Positions 26,813-34,620 of a stretch of DNA of 64,000 nucleotides are shown piece by piece (position 1 is the first letter of the stretch; each line of letters starts with the position of its first letter). The DNA comes from Psychroflexus salis (GTDB taxonomy: Bacteria > Bacteroidota > Bacteroidia > Flavobacteriales > Flavobacteriaceae), in assembly GCF_014640175.1 (NCBI RefSeq), contig NZ_BMGL01000005.1, forward strand, positions 142,870-206,869, given 5' to 3'. Under the pieces are notes generated by a model. It was not told the origin of the DNA, did not search any database, and saw nothing but the letters and a program-made list of their open reading frames with translations. A program made the position numbers and the translations under genes.

Positions 26813-26883
26813 AGCGGGAGAACGGGTTCGAACTGATAACATTCAGCTTGGAAGGCTGGCTCTAAGAATTGAGCTACACCAGC
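26813..26883 (-). pseudogene. Degenerate tRNA-Gly (anticodon TCC)
   Basis: On the - strand the sequence reads from GCTGGTGTAGCTC to the end CTCCCGCT. The anticodon arm CAGC-CTTCCAA-GCTG is intact (TCC, glycine), as is the T-loop GTTCGAAC. The rest is damaged. The acceptor stem has mismatches at pairs 3-70 and 6-67. The T-stem has two mismatches. The D-loop (AATTCTTA) has lost its GG. Two bases are missing between the D-stem and the anticodon stem. At 71 bases it is two short. It is best read as a decaying copy of a Flavobacteria tRNA-Gly(UCC). Confidence 0.7.
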
Positions 26884-26958
26884 ATTTTAGTTTACAAATT
26901 TAGATTATGTAAAATATGAGCAACTAAAAGTTTTTGTTAATTGTAAAGCCATCTAAAC

Positions 26959-26986
26959 TTGAAATCCTTAATAAAATGTAACTTTA
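26959..26986 (+). promoter_or_regulatory. Putative clpP promoter (TTG-N17-TAACTTTA)
   Basis: TTG at 26959-26961 and TAACTTTA at 26979-26986 are 17 bases apart. The -7 element has one mismatch to TAnnTTTG at the last base. The clpP ATG lies 30 bases downstream. Confidence 0.5.
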
Positions 26987-27016
26987 CAGCCAATAATTTC
27001 AAATAAATAATTCAAA

Positions 27017-27571
27017 ATGAGTTCAAAAAAAGGAAAGGTAGAAGATTTAATTGAACAAAAATTTTTAGAAAATAGAACAATATTTTTAAACGGACAAGTA
27101 GATGGCAAATCTGCTAAACACGTAATTGACCGCTTGTTGTATTTAGACATGGACAATCACGATGAAATTAAATTTTACATCAATAGTCCAGGCGGTTACG
27201 TTACAGATGGTTTTGCAATTTACGATACCATGCAAGCCATAAAAAGTCCTGTAAGCACAATTTGTAGTGGTCTAGCCGCTTCTATGGGTTCTATTTTACT
27301 CTCTGCTGGCAGCAAAGGTAGGCGTTTTATACAGCCATTGGCCAAAGTTATGATTCACCAACCCATGGGTGGTGCTCAAGGTCAGGCTTCCAATATTGAA
27401 ATTCAAGCAAAAGAAATTTTAAAAACCAAAGAACTTAGTGCAAAAATACTTGCCGAAAATTGCGGGCAAGATTTTGACAAAGTAATGGCCGATTTTAAAC
27501 GTGATTATTGGATGGACGCTGAAGAGTCGATAGCTTATGGTATTGTAGACGGGCATTTTAAGGATATGTAA
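27017..27571 (+). CDS. clpP: ClpP-type serine protease, stand-alone copy
   Basis: 184 residues, S14 family. The catalytic triad is complete at Ser89 (GLAASMGS), His114 (MIHQP) and Asp163 (KRDYW); the spacing matches E. coli ClpP with a constant offset of nine. ClpP forms a 14-subunit chamber that degrades proteins fed by ClpC or ClpX. It is not next to tig or clpX, so it is likely the second, stand-alone ClpP that some Bacteroidota carry. ClpC in this window has the VGF docking loop. There is no obvious propeptide. The GNAT gene starts 1 base after its stop. Confidence 0.92.
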   Translation: MSSKKGKVEDLIEQKFLENRTIFLNGQVDGKSAKHVIDRLLYLDMDNHDEIKFYINSPGGYVTDGFAIYDTMQAIKSPVSTICSGLAASMGSILLSAGSKGRRFIQPLAKVMIHQPMGGAQGQASNIEIQAKEILKTKELSAKILAENCGQDFDKVMADFKRDYWMDAEESIAYGIVDGHFKDM

Positions 27572-27572
27572 C

Positions 27573-28010
27573 ATGTTTATTCGGCAAGTTTCTGTTACAG
27601 ATATCATTCCGATTCGGCACCAAGTATTACGTCAAGGCAAAGCAATTGAATCATCTTATTTTACAGGAGACACATCCAAAAACACCTTCCATTTAGGTGT
27701 TTTTTTAAACCATGAATTAGCTGGAATTTGTAGCCTTGTTAATCAGGAAAAAACTATAAATGCTAAGCTTTACACATATCAATTAAGGGGTATGGCTGTA
27801 TTAGACAAATTTCAAGGAAAAAAAGTAGGCACTTCGCTAATGCATTTTATTCCTGACTTTTTAAAGTCAAAATCCAATAGTAACTTATGGTGTAATGCAA
27901 GAACCAGTGCAGTTTTGTTTTACGAAAAATTTAATTTTGTAAAACAGGGCGATGTTTTTGAAATTCCAGATGTGGGTCCACACCAATTGATGCATATTAC
28001 CTATGAATAG
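27573..28010 (+). CDS. GNAT family N-acetyltransferase
   Basis: 145 residues. The GNAT core is visible as the strand with RGMAVLDKFQGKKVGTSLM, where the Q/R-x-x-G-x-G/A-like QGKKVGT binds the acetyl-CoA pyrophosphate, and a C-terminal half with WCNARTSAVLFYEKFNFVKQGDVF. It transfers an acetyl group from acetyl-CoA to an amine; the substrate is unknown. The start lies 1 base after the clpP stop and its end overlaps the VanY-type gene by 8 bases, so the three are one operon. Confidence 0.85.
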   Translation: MFIRQVSVTDIIPIRHQVLRQGKAIESSYFTGDTSKNTFHLGVFLNHELAGICSLVNQEKTINAKLYTYQLRGMAVLDKFQGKKVGTSLMHFIPDFLKSKSNSNLWCNARTSAVLFYEKFNFVKQGDVFEIPDVGPHQLMHITYE

Positions 28011-28743
28011 AAGAACATTTGTTGAATACCTTGGTTTTTCGTTTGTCATGTTAAATTCCTTATCGAGTTTAGCTTCTGTTTTTAAAACTAATGAAAAAGA
28101 TTTCTTAATAGGAAAAAGCAAAACTTCGATTTTTAAAAAAACAGGAACACATTTTCTAGAAAAAGAAACAGCATTGCAGTTTCAATTAATGCAAAATGCC
28201 GCTCTACAGGATGGTATTGAAATTGAAATAGCTTCCGCTTTTAGAAGTTTTTCAAGACAAAAGAAAATTTTTGAAAGCAAGTTTGAAGCGCTTCAAAAAG
28301 AAAACAAAACAGCTCTTGAAGCCATTCAGCAAATTATTCGCTATTCATCCATACCAGGTACATCTCGCCATCATTGGGGTACGGAAATTGATATTATTCA
28401 GAAAATAGATAAGAATTTATATAAAGGCGATGTACTATCAACTTCACATTTTAGCAAAGGGGGAGCTTTCTACAATTTGCATTTATGGATGCAAAAAAAT
28501 GCAGCTTCATTTGGGTTTTACTTAAGTTACACCGATGCAAAAGATAGAACTGGTTTTTTGTATGAGCCATGGCATTATTCGTATTTACCAAGTTCTAAAA
28601 AATATTTAAAAGCCTATCTTCAATACAATATGCAAGACCTTATTCAAACTGAAAAAGTAAAAGGTTTTCAAGCCTTAGATAGAGAATTTTTCAACAATTA
28701 TTTTACCAAATATATATTAGGAATTAACCCGATTTTAAAGTAA
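28003..28743 (+). CDS. VanY-type D-alanyl-D-alanine carboxypeptidase (peptidase M15)
   Basis: 246 residues. The zinc peptidase motif SRHHWGTEID (about 121-130) and EPWH (about 188-191) give the His, Asp and His ligands and the catalytic Glu of M15B (VanY/DdpX-like) enzymes. They remove the terminal D-Ala of peptidoglycan stem peptides, or release D-Ala-D-Ala. The N-terminus MNRRTFVEYLGFSFVML resembles a twin-arginine signal (RRTFV), ending near SLAS, so it is probably exported. The start overlaps the GNAT gene by 8 bases. Confidence 0.88.
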   Translation: MNRRTFVEYLGFSFVMLNSLSSLASVFKTNEKDFLIGKSKTSIFKKTGTHFLEKETALQFQLMQNAALQDGIEIEIASAFRSFSRQKKIFESKFEALQKENKTALEAIQQIIRYSSIPGTSRHHWGTEIDIIQKIDKNLYKGDVLSTSHFSKGGAFYNLHLWMQKNAASFGFYLSYTDAKDRTGFLYEPWHYSYLPSSKKYLKAYLQYNMQDLIQTEKVKGFQALDREFFNNYFTKYILGINPILK

Positions 28744-28806
28744 AACTAGCAAACAAGTTATGCTAAACCACAAGAATGCTTATTTTAGCAAAAACAAACA
28801 AAAAAC

Positions 28807-30321
28807 ATGGGTAAAAAAGTAATCTTAACTATTTTAGATGGCTGGGGAATTTCTCCAAATCGACAAATTTCTGCAGTAGACCAAGCCAAAACGCCTACCA
28901 TGGACGGATTGTACAAAACCTATCCGTATGCGACTTTACGAACTGACGGCCTGCATGTTGGCTTACCGGAAGGCCAAATGGGAAACAGCGAAGTAGGACA
29001 CATGAATTTAGGTGCCGGCAGAATTGTTTATCAAGATTTGGTGAAAATTAATATGGCTGTAGAAAAAGATACTTTAAAAAATGAACCTGTTTTAAAACAA
29101 GCCTTTCAATATGCTAAAGAAAATGATAAATCTATTCATTTTTTAGGCTTAGTGAGTGATGGTGGTGTGCACTCACACACTAAACATGTAGAAGGCTTGG
29201 TAAAAGCTGCAGAAGATTATGGTGTTTCGAAAAAATATGTGCATGCTTTTACCGATGGTAGAGATGTAGACCCAAATTCTGCCAAAAGTTTTATAGAAGA
29301 ATTGCTCCCTATCTTAAAAGAAAACAATGCTAAATTAGCTACAATTATTGGTAGATATTTTGCAATGGATCGAGATAAACGCTGGGAACGTGTTAGCAAA
29401 GCCTACCAATTACTGGTTCATGGTAAAGGAGAAGCCAGCGAAAATGCAATTGCTGCAATACAAAAAAGCTATGATCAAAATATAACCGATGAGTTTATTG
29501 AGCCTATTGTATTAACAGAAAAAAATCAAGCTATTGCTAAAATTAAAAATGGCGATGTGGTTATCTTTTTTAATTTTAGAACCGACCGTGGAAGACAACT
29601 CACTCAAGCTTTAAGTCAACAAGATTTTCCAGATTTTAACATGGAAAAACTAAACTTACATTATGTAACTATGACAAAGTATGACGATACTTTTAAAGGA
29701 ATAGATGTGGTTTACAAAAAAGATAATATTAAAGACACCCTAGGCGAGGTGCTCGAAAAAAATAGTAAAACCCAATTAAGAGCCGCAGAAACTGAAAAAT
29801 ACCCACATGTAACCTTCTTTTTTTCAGGTGGACGTGAAGATGCATTTAAAGGTGAAAAACGAATTATGGTAAACTCACCTAAAGTAGCTACTTACGATTT
29901 ACAACCCGAAATGAGTGCATTTGAATTGAAGGATAAACTACTTGCAGAAATTGAGAATAAATCTAGCGACTTTATGTGTATTAATTTTGCTAATCCTGAT
30001 ATGGTAGGACATACCGGTGTTTTTGAAGCAGCTGTAAAAGCCTGTGAAACTGTAGATGAATGCTTAGGCGAATTAGTAAAAAAAGCCGAAGAAAACAATT
30101 ATAGCATGATTGTAATTGCCGATCATGGCAATTCTGAAACTATGTTAAATCCAGATGGAAGTGCAAATACAGCCCACACGACCAACCCAGTCCCCATTAT
30201 TTTAATCGACCCAGAAATTAAACAAATTAAAAATGGTATTTTAGGAGATATTGCTCCTACGATCTTAAAATTAATGGACGTAAAACAACCTGAACTAATG
30301 ACTCAAAAACCACTTGTATAA
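28807..30321 (+). CDS. gpmI: GpmI, cofactor-independent phosphoglycerate mutase
   Basis: 504 residues, full length. It interconverts 3- and 2-phosphoglycerate in glycolysis and uses two Mn ions. Marks are LTILDGWG (Asp11 metal ligand), the nucleophile Ser61 in GQMGNSEVGHMN, DGRDVDP, RDKRWERV, and NFANPDMVGHTG with IADHGNSE near the C-terminus, the alkaline-phosphatase-type metal site. It is cytoplasmic. The gene follows the VanY-type gene by 63 bases, with a poor -7-like TTATTTTAG nearby, and its stop overlaps the next ATG by 1 base. Confidence 0.95.
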   Translation: MGKKVILTILDGWGISPNRQISAVDQAKTPTMDGLYKTYPYATLRTDGLHVGLPEGQMGNSEVGHMNLGAGRIVYQDLVKINMAVEKDTLKNEPVLKQAFQYAKENDKSIHFLGLVSDGGVHSHTKHVEGLVKAAEDYGVSKKYVHAFTDGRDVDPNSAKSFIEELLPILKENNAKLATIIGRYFAMDRDKRWERVSKAYQLLVHGKGEASENAIAAIQKSYDQNITDEFIEPIVLTEKNQAIAKIKNGDVVIFFNFRTDRGRQLTQALSQQDFPDFNMEKLNLHYVTMTKYDDTFKGIDVVYKKDNIKDTLGEVLEKNSKTQLRAAETEKYPHVTFFFSGGREDAFKGEKRIMVNSPKVATYDLQPEMSAFELKDKLLAEIENKSSDFMCINFANPDMVGHTGVFEAAVKACETVDECLGELVKKAEENNYSMIVIADHGNSETMLNPDGSANTAHTTNPVPIILIDPEIKQIKNGILGDIAPTILKLMDVKQPELMTQKPLV

Positions 30322-30863
30322 TGCAAATTGTAAAAATATACAGCTTAATTATTTTAAGCTCTTTAAGCCTATTTTTGGAGACTTATCCTTCAGAATATTT
30401 AAATTCGATTGACCAAGAAGATATATTAATTGGAGATTTAGAAATTAGTGAAATTGAAAATTTTAATTGGTTCCAAAAAAATTACAAATCCTATAGTCCT
30501 AAAAAAGAAACTATAGATGCTATACATAAACAACTCCAACAAAAAGATATACGTATTGAAATTTATTTTGGAACTTGGTGTTCAGATAGCCAAATTGAAG
30601 TGCCAAGCATAATAAAATTAATGGAGTTAGTTAATTTTGATACATCAAAAATTAGATTAATCGGTGTAAATCGAGACAAAGTGGTTCCTAATGTAGATGA
30701 AGCAAAAGCTAAACAATTAAATGTACAAATGGTTCCAACCTTTATTATTTACAAAAATGGAAAAGAATTAAATCGCTATGTAGAATTTGCTCAAGAAAGT
30801 TTAGAACAAGATTTACTTTCCATTTTAAAAGAAGAAGGTTATAAACATAGTTATAAATTTTAA
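30321..30863 (+). CDS. Thioredoxin-like protein with a CSDS active site
   Basis: 180 residues. The N-terminus has a signal-like or anchor segment (about 5-20, IYSLIILSSLSLFL), and the rest has a thioredoxin fold with WCSDS at Cys87 and a cis-proline motif MVPTF (Pro139). The usual CxxC is CSDS, and Cys87 is the only cysteine in the protein. It cannot make an intramolecular disulfide, so a monothiol role (mixed disulfide, chaperone or reductase of sulfenic acids) is more likely. It is translationally coupled to gpmI and followed by the HAD gene. Confidence 0.8.
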   Translation: MQIVKIYSLIILSSLSLFLETYPSEYLNSIDQEDILIGDLEISEIENFNWFQKNYKSYSPKKETIDAIHKQLQQKDIRIEIYFGTWCSDSQIEVPSIIKLMELVNFDTSKIRLIGVNRDKVVPNVDEAKAKQLNVQMVPTFIIYKNGKELNRYVEFAQESLEQDLLSILKEEGYKHSYKF

Positions 30864-30873
30864 GTAAAGTATT

Positions 30874-31305
30874 ATGATTTCAAGTTCTAAGCCCACTTTA
30901 GCTGTAGATTTTGACGGCACCATTGTTGAAAGTAAGTATCCAAAAATAGGTAAGCCTATGCTTTTTGCTTTCGAAACTTTACAAAAACTCCAAAATGAAG
31001 GTTTTCCTTTAATTCTTTGGACGTACAGATGTGGCGATCGCTTAACAGAAGCTGTTGAATTCTGTAAAGACCATGGAATTGAATTTTATGCAGTAAACAA
31101 AAGTTACCCAGAAGAAGATTTTGACGAAAGTATTAGCCGAAAAATAGCAGCCGATGTGTTTATAGACGATAGAAGTATCGGTGGCTTTATTGGTTGGGGA
31201 AATGTATATAAGGAATTGATAGGCGAAAATTTAAGCCCAGTAAAAATTCCAAAAAAAGAAAGTGGACTTAAAAAATTATTGAAAAAACTGAAGCTAAGTA
31301 AATGA
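30874..31305 (+). CDS. HAD-like protein of the BT0820 type
   Basis: 143 residues. The HAD phosphatase nucleophile motif AVDFDGTIVES has Asp12 and Asp14, motif II-like LWTYRCGD follows, and the later acidic motif is DVFIDDRSIGGF. It resembles the small hypothetical HAD family solved from Bacteroides (BT0820). Likely a cytoplasmic Mg-dependent phosphatase or hydrolase with unknown substrate. Its last four bases overlap the map start (ATGA type). The C-terminus is Lys-rich. Confidence 0.8.
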   Translation: MISSSKPTLAVDFDGTIVESKYPKIGKPMLFAFETLQKLQNEGFPLILWTYRCGDRLTEAVEFCKDHGIEFYAVNKSYPEEDFDESISRKIAADVFIDDRSIGGFIGWGNVYKELIGENLSPVKIPKKESGLKKLLKKLKLSK

Positions 31306-32117
31306 TTATAACAAAAAATCAAGAAGAAATTGAACTTATGCGCGAAAGCGCATTAATTGTATCTAAAACTTTAGGTATGCTGGCTAAAGAAATAAAGCCC
31401 GGTGTTACCACCCTTGAATTAGACAAAAAAGCTGAAGAATTTATACGAGACCATAAGGCCATTCCTGGTTTTTTAGGATTGTACGACTTCCCCAATACTT
31501 TATGTGTAAGTCCTAATGCACAAGTTGTTCATGGAGTACCAAACAAAAAACCATTGCAAGAAGGAGAAATAATTTCGGTAGATTGTGGAGCCATTAAAAA
31601 TGGGTTTTATGGTGATCATGCCTATACTTTTGCAGTTGGTGAAGTATCTAACGACATTAAGAAATTGCTAGAAGTAACAAAAGAATCTTTATATAAAGGA
31701 ATCAAACAGTTTAAACTAGGAAATCGTGTTGGCGATGTTGGTTTTGCTATTCAAAAGCATGCAGAAAAACATGGCTATGGAGTAGTACGAGAATTAGTAG
31801 GCCATGGTCTAGGTAAAAAAATGCACGAAGATCCAGAAATGCCAAATTACGGAAAACGGGGTCGAGGCAAAAAATTTATCGATGGTATGGTGGTGGCAAT
31901 CGAACCTATGATTAATATGGGAAGCAAACGCATAAAGCAACTTCCCGACGGCTGGACAATACTCACATCGGATGGCCTACCTTCTGCGCATTTTGAACAC
32001 GATGTAGCTTTGGTGAATGGAAAGCCAGAATTATTATCTACCTTTCATTACATTTATGAAGCACTTGGCATAACCAGCAATGAAGAAGATGAATTTAGAG
32101 TAAGTAGCACTAATTAA
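31302..32117 (+). CDS. map: Methionine aminopeptidase type I
   Basis: 271 residues. It removes the initiator Met from nascent proteins. The dinuclear metal site is visible: VDCGAIKNGFYGDHAY (two Asp), VGHGLGKKMHEDP (His), EPMINMG (Glu) and HFEHDVAL (Glu). The N-terminus lacks a zinc-finger, as in bacterial type Ia/Ib enzymes. Homologues in Bacteroidota carry the same last segment (SSNEEDEF-type). The start overlaps the upstream gene by four bases, so it is the last gene of the gpmI run. A gap of 130 bases separates it from the carotenoid regulator. Confidence 0.93.
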   Translation: MIITKNQEEIELMRESALIVSKTLGMLAKEIKPGVTTLELDKKAEEFIRDHKAIPGFLGLYDFPNTLCVSPNAQVVHGVPNKKPLQEGEIISVDCGAIKNGFYGDHAYTFAVGEVSNDIKKLLEVTKESLYKGIKQFKLGNRVGDVGFAIQKHAEKHGYGVVRELVGHGLGKKMHEDPEMPNYGKRGRGKKFIDGMVVAIEPMINMGSKRIKQLPDGWTILTSDGLPSAHFEHDVALVNGKPELLSTFHYIYEALGITSNEEDEFRVSSTN

Positions 32118-32199
32118 TCGAAACTTAAGATAACAAATACAAGATAAAAACTACATTAAAGATCATTTATTCATTTTGTTTAATTTTTAACTTCATTTT

Positions 32200-32232
32200 T
32201 TGAACAAGAATACTAAAAATGAAATATTTTTG
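32200..32232 (+). promoter_or_regulatory. Promoter of the carotenoid operon (TTG-N22-TATTTTTG)
   Basis: TTG at 32200-32202 and an exact -7 box TATTTTTG at 32225-32232 are 22 bases apart, within the 17-23 spacing known for Flavobacteria. The regulator ATG at 32251 lies 18 bases after the box. The TTG at 32200, which could be read as a start codon, is therefore better read as the -33 element. Confidence 0.65.
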
Positions 32233-32250
32233 GTTTTGTTAAACGAAGAC

Positions 32251-33150
32251 ATGGAAAATATTAAACAAAATTTCAGCATTAAAGATTTAGAAACCCTAAG
32301 TGGTATAAAAGCGCATACCATACGCATGTGGGAAAAACGCTATGGGGTGTTGCAACCCCAGCGAACAGACACCAATATTAGGACCTATGGTGTTAATGGT
32401 CTCCAAAAAATCTTAAACATTGCGTTTCTAAATGAAAATGGTTATAAAATCTCGCGGATTTCTAAAATGAGCGAAGATGAAATATCCGAATTAGTGCAGC
32501 GCATTACAACCAGTAAGAGCAATACAAATCGTGCGGTAAAGTCGCTTAAAGTAGCGATGATGAATTTTGACCAACCTTTGTTTTTAAGAACTTACGATGG
32601 TTTATTGCAAAACCTAACCTTTAGAGACATTTACAACCAAGTTTTTATTCCTTTGCTTCAAGAAATTGGTATTTTATGGCAAGCAGGTACTATAACTCCC
32701 GCACACGAACAATTTATTTCTTCGTTAATTAAACAAAAATTATTCATTAATATTGAAATGCTACAAAAAGAACAACCTAATAAAAAAGATAAGGTTTTTG
32801 TACTTTTTCTCCCTAATGAAGAAATACACGATATTGGCTTGTTTTATGCTAATTACGAAATACTTTTGCATGGTTATAAAGTAATATTTTTAGGACAGAG
32901 TTTACCTATGGAAGATTTAGATTATCTTTCAAAATTGTTTGATAATACTGTTTTTGTAAGTTATCTTACCGTTAAACCTGAAAATGTAGAAGAATATATA
33001 CATAAATTTACAAACCAAATTTGCACATCAGAATGTTGCGAATATTGGCTATTAGGACGTAAAGCACTAGAATTAATTGATAATAAAGTTAAATTACCCG
33101 AACGTGTTCGCGCCTTTAGAAATATTAATGAATTAACATTGAATTTATAG
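32251..33150 (+). CDS. CarH-like MerR/B12-binding transcription regulator
   Basis: 299 residues from the ATG at 32251. A longer TTG start at 32200 would lie on the promoter. The MerR winged helix (about 8-77) has IKAHTIRMWEKRYG; then comes a helical cap (about 95-170) and a cobalamin-binding domain (about 180-299) with EIHDIG, Glu191-His193-Gly196. In light-sensing CarH a Wx9EH motif surrounds adenosylcobalamin; here it is W143 with Glu153 kept but Gln144 and Gln154 in place of the two histidines. It probably represses the downstream crt genes. Whether it senses light, B12 or only cell state is open. Confidence 0.85.
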   Translation: MENIKQNFSIKDLETLSGIKAHTIRMWEKRYGVLQPQRTDTNIRTYGVNGLQKILNIAFLNENGYKISRISKMSEDEISELVQRITTSKSNTNRAVKSLKVAMMNFDQPLFLRTYDGLLQNLTFRDIYNQVFIPLLQEIGILWQAGTITPAHEQFISSLIKQKLFINIEMLQKEQPNKKDKVFVLFLPNEEIHDIGLFYANYEILLHGYKVIFLGQSLPMEDLDYLSKLFDNTVFVSYLTVKPENVEEYIHKFTNQICTSECCEYWLLGRKALELIDNKVKLPERVRAFRNINELTLNL

Positions 33151-33151
33151 A

Positions 33152-34609
33152 ATGCATAAAAAAATATCCATCATTGGCTCCGGCTTCTCTTCGCTTTCAG
33201 CTGCATGTTATTTAGCTAAAGCAGGACATCAAGTTGAAGTTTTTGAAAAAAATGAAAGCATTGGCGGTAGAGCTAGGCAGTTTAAAGCCGAAGGTTTTAC
33301 TTTCGATATGGGACCATCCTGGTATTGGATGCCAGATGTTTTTGAACGATTTTTTAAAGATTTTGGACATCAGGTTTCAGACTTTTATCAATTAGAAAAA
33401 CTAAACCCAGCATACTCCGTCTATTTCGGAAAAAATGATAAAATTGATATTGAAGACTCCTTAGAAAAAATTGCCAAAGTTTTTGAAGCCGAAGAAGAAA
33501 AAGCATCCATAAAGCTTAAAAAATTCATGGAAGAAGCAGCTGAAAATTACGACATTGCAATAAAAGACTTAGTTTATAAACCCGGAGTTTCTCCATTAGA
33601 ATTAGTGAACTGGAAAACAGCCACAAAAATAGACCAGTTTTTTGGAAACATTTCTAACGATGTTGATAAAGGTTTTCAAAATGAAAGATTACGACAAATT
33701 TTAAAGTTTCCTGTGTTGTTTCTAGGAGCAAAACCAAGTGACACACCTTCCTTTTATAATTTCATGAATCATGCTGATTTTGGTTTGGGCACATGGCACC
33801 CTGAAGGTGGAATGTATCAAGTAGTTGCGGCTATGGAAAAATTAGCCAATTCGCTTGGTGTTCAATTTCATACCAAGGCTAATGTAGAAAGCATAAAAGT
33901 TGAAAACAATCAAGTTAAAGGTATTGTTTGCAACGAAAAATTTATCGAGTCGCATGTTGTGCTAAGCGGAGCCGATTACCATCACACCGAAACATTATTA
34001 GAAGAAAAGCATCGCCAATATTCAGAAAATTATTGGAAAAAGAAAACTTTTGCACCTTCTTCACTTTTATTTTATTTAGGTTTAGATAAAAAGCTAACTA
34101 ATGTTAACCACCACAATTTATTTTTTGATGTGGATTTCGATAAGCATGCAGAAGAAATATATTCAGACCCAAAATGGCCAAGTGAGCCATTATTCTACGC
34201 TAACTTTACATCCTTAACCGACCCATCTACAGCACCAGAAGGCTGCGAAAATGCATTTTTCTTAGTGCCTATTGCTCCAGGGCTTCAAGACACTCCCGAA
34301 TTAAGAGAACAATATTTTGATATTGTAATAGCTCGATTTGAAGAACTTACTGGAGAAAATATAAAAAATAATATTACTTTTAAAAGAACTTTTTGTGTAG
34401 ACGATTTTAAAAACGACTATAATTCCTACGGAGGAAATGCATACGGTATGGCAAATACCTTATTGCAAACAGCGTTTTTAAGACCTAAACTTAAGAGTAA
34501 AAAAGTAAACAATTTATTCTTTACAGGCCAATTAACCGTACCAGGACCTGGCGTTCCACCAGCGCTTATTTCTGGAAAATTGGTTTCAGAATTAATTGAA
34601 AAAAACTAA
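33152..34609 (+). CDS. crtI: CrtI-type phytoene desaturase
   Basis: 485 residues. FAD-dependent desaturase that converts phytoene to lycopene in steps, at the membrane surface. The Rossmann motif SIIGSGFSSLSAACYL lies at the N-terminus, followed by EVFEKNESIGGRA and FDMGPSWYWMPD. The C-terminal CrtI signature NLFFTGQLTVPGPGVPPALISG is complete. Its start is 1 base after the regulator stop. The closest known relatives are flavobacterial CrtI. The second CrtI-like protein in this cluster is a separate desaturase (CrtD), so the two should not be swapped. Confidence 0.94.
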   Translation: MHKKISIIGSGFSSLSAACYLAKAGHQVEVFEKNESIGGRARQFKAEGFTFDMGPSWYWMPDVFERFFKDFGHQVSDFYQLEKLNPAYSVYFGKNDKIDIEDSLEKIAKVFEAEEEKASIKLKKFMEEAAENYDIAIKDLVYKPGVSPLELVNWKTATKIDQFFGNISNDVDKGFQNERLRQILKFPVLFLGAKPSDTPSFYNFMNHADFGLGTWHPEGGMYQVVAAMEKLANSLGVQFHTKANVESIKVENNQVKGIVCNEKFIESHVVLSGADYHHTETLLEEKHRQYSENYWKKKTFAPSSLLFYLGLDKKLTNVNHHNLFFDVDFDKHAEEIYSDPKWPSEPLFYANFTSLTDPSTAPEGCENAFFLVPIAPGLQDTPELREQYFDIVIARFEELTGENIKNNITFKRTFCVDDFKNDYNSYGGNAYGMANTLLQTAFLRPKLKSKKVNNLFFTGQLTVPGPGVPPALISGKLVSELIEKN

Positions 34610-34620
34610 AAAAAATTGCT

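Noticed and set aside
26813..26883. Functional tRNA-Gly gene
   Set aside because: Two bases are missing, stems have several mismatches and the D-loop GG is lost.
28748..28792. GCTAAA / TTTAGC inverted repeat before gpmI
   Set aside because: Six-base stem with a loop of about 25 bases and no T-run; it could arise by chance in AT-rich DNA.
32200..32250. TTG start of a longer MerR/B12 regulator
   Set aside because: The TTG fits a -33 element with a TATTTTTG box 22 bases on; the ATG at 32251 starts right before the MerR helix.
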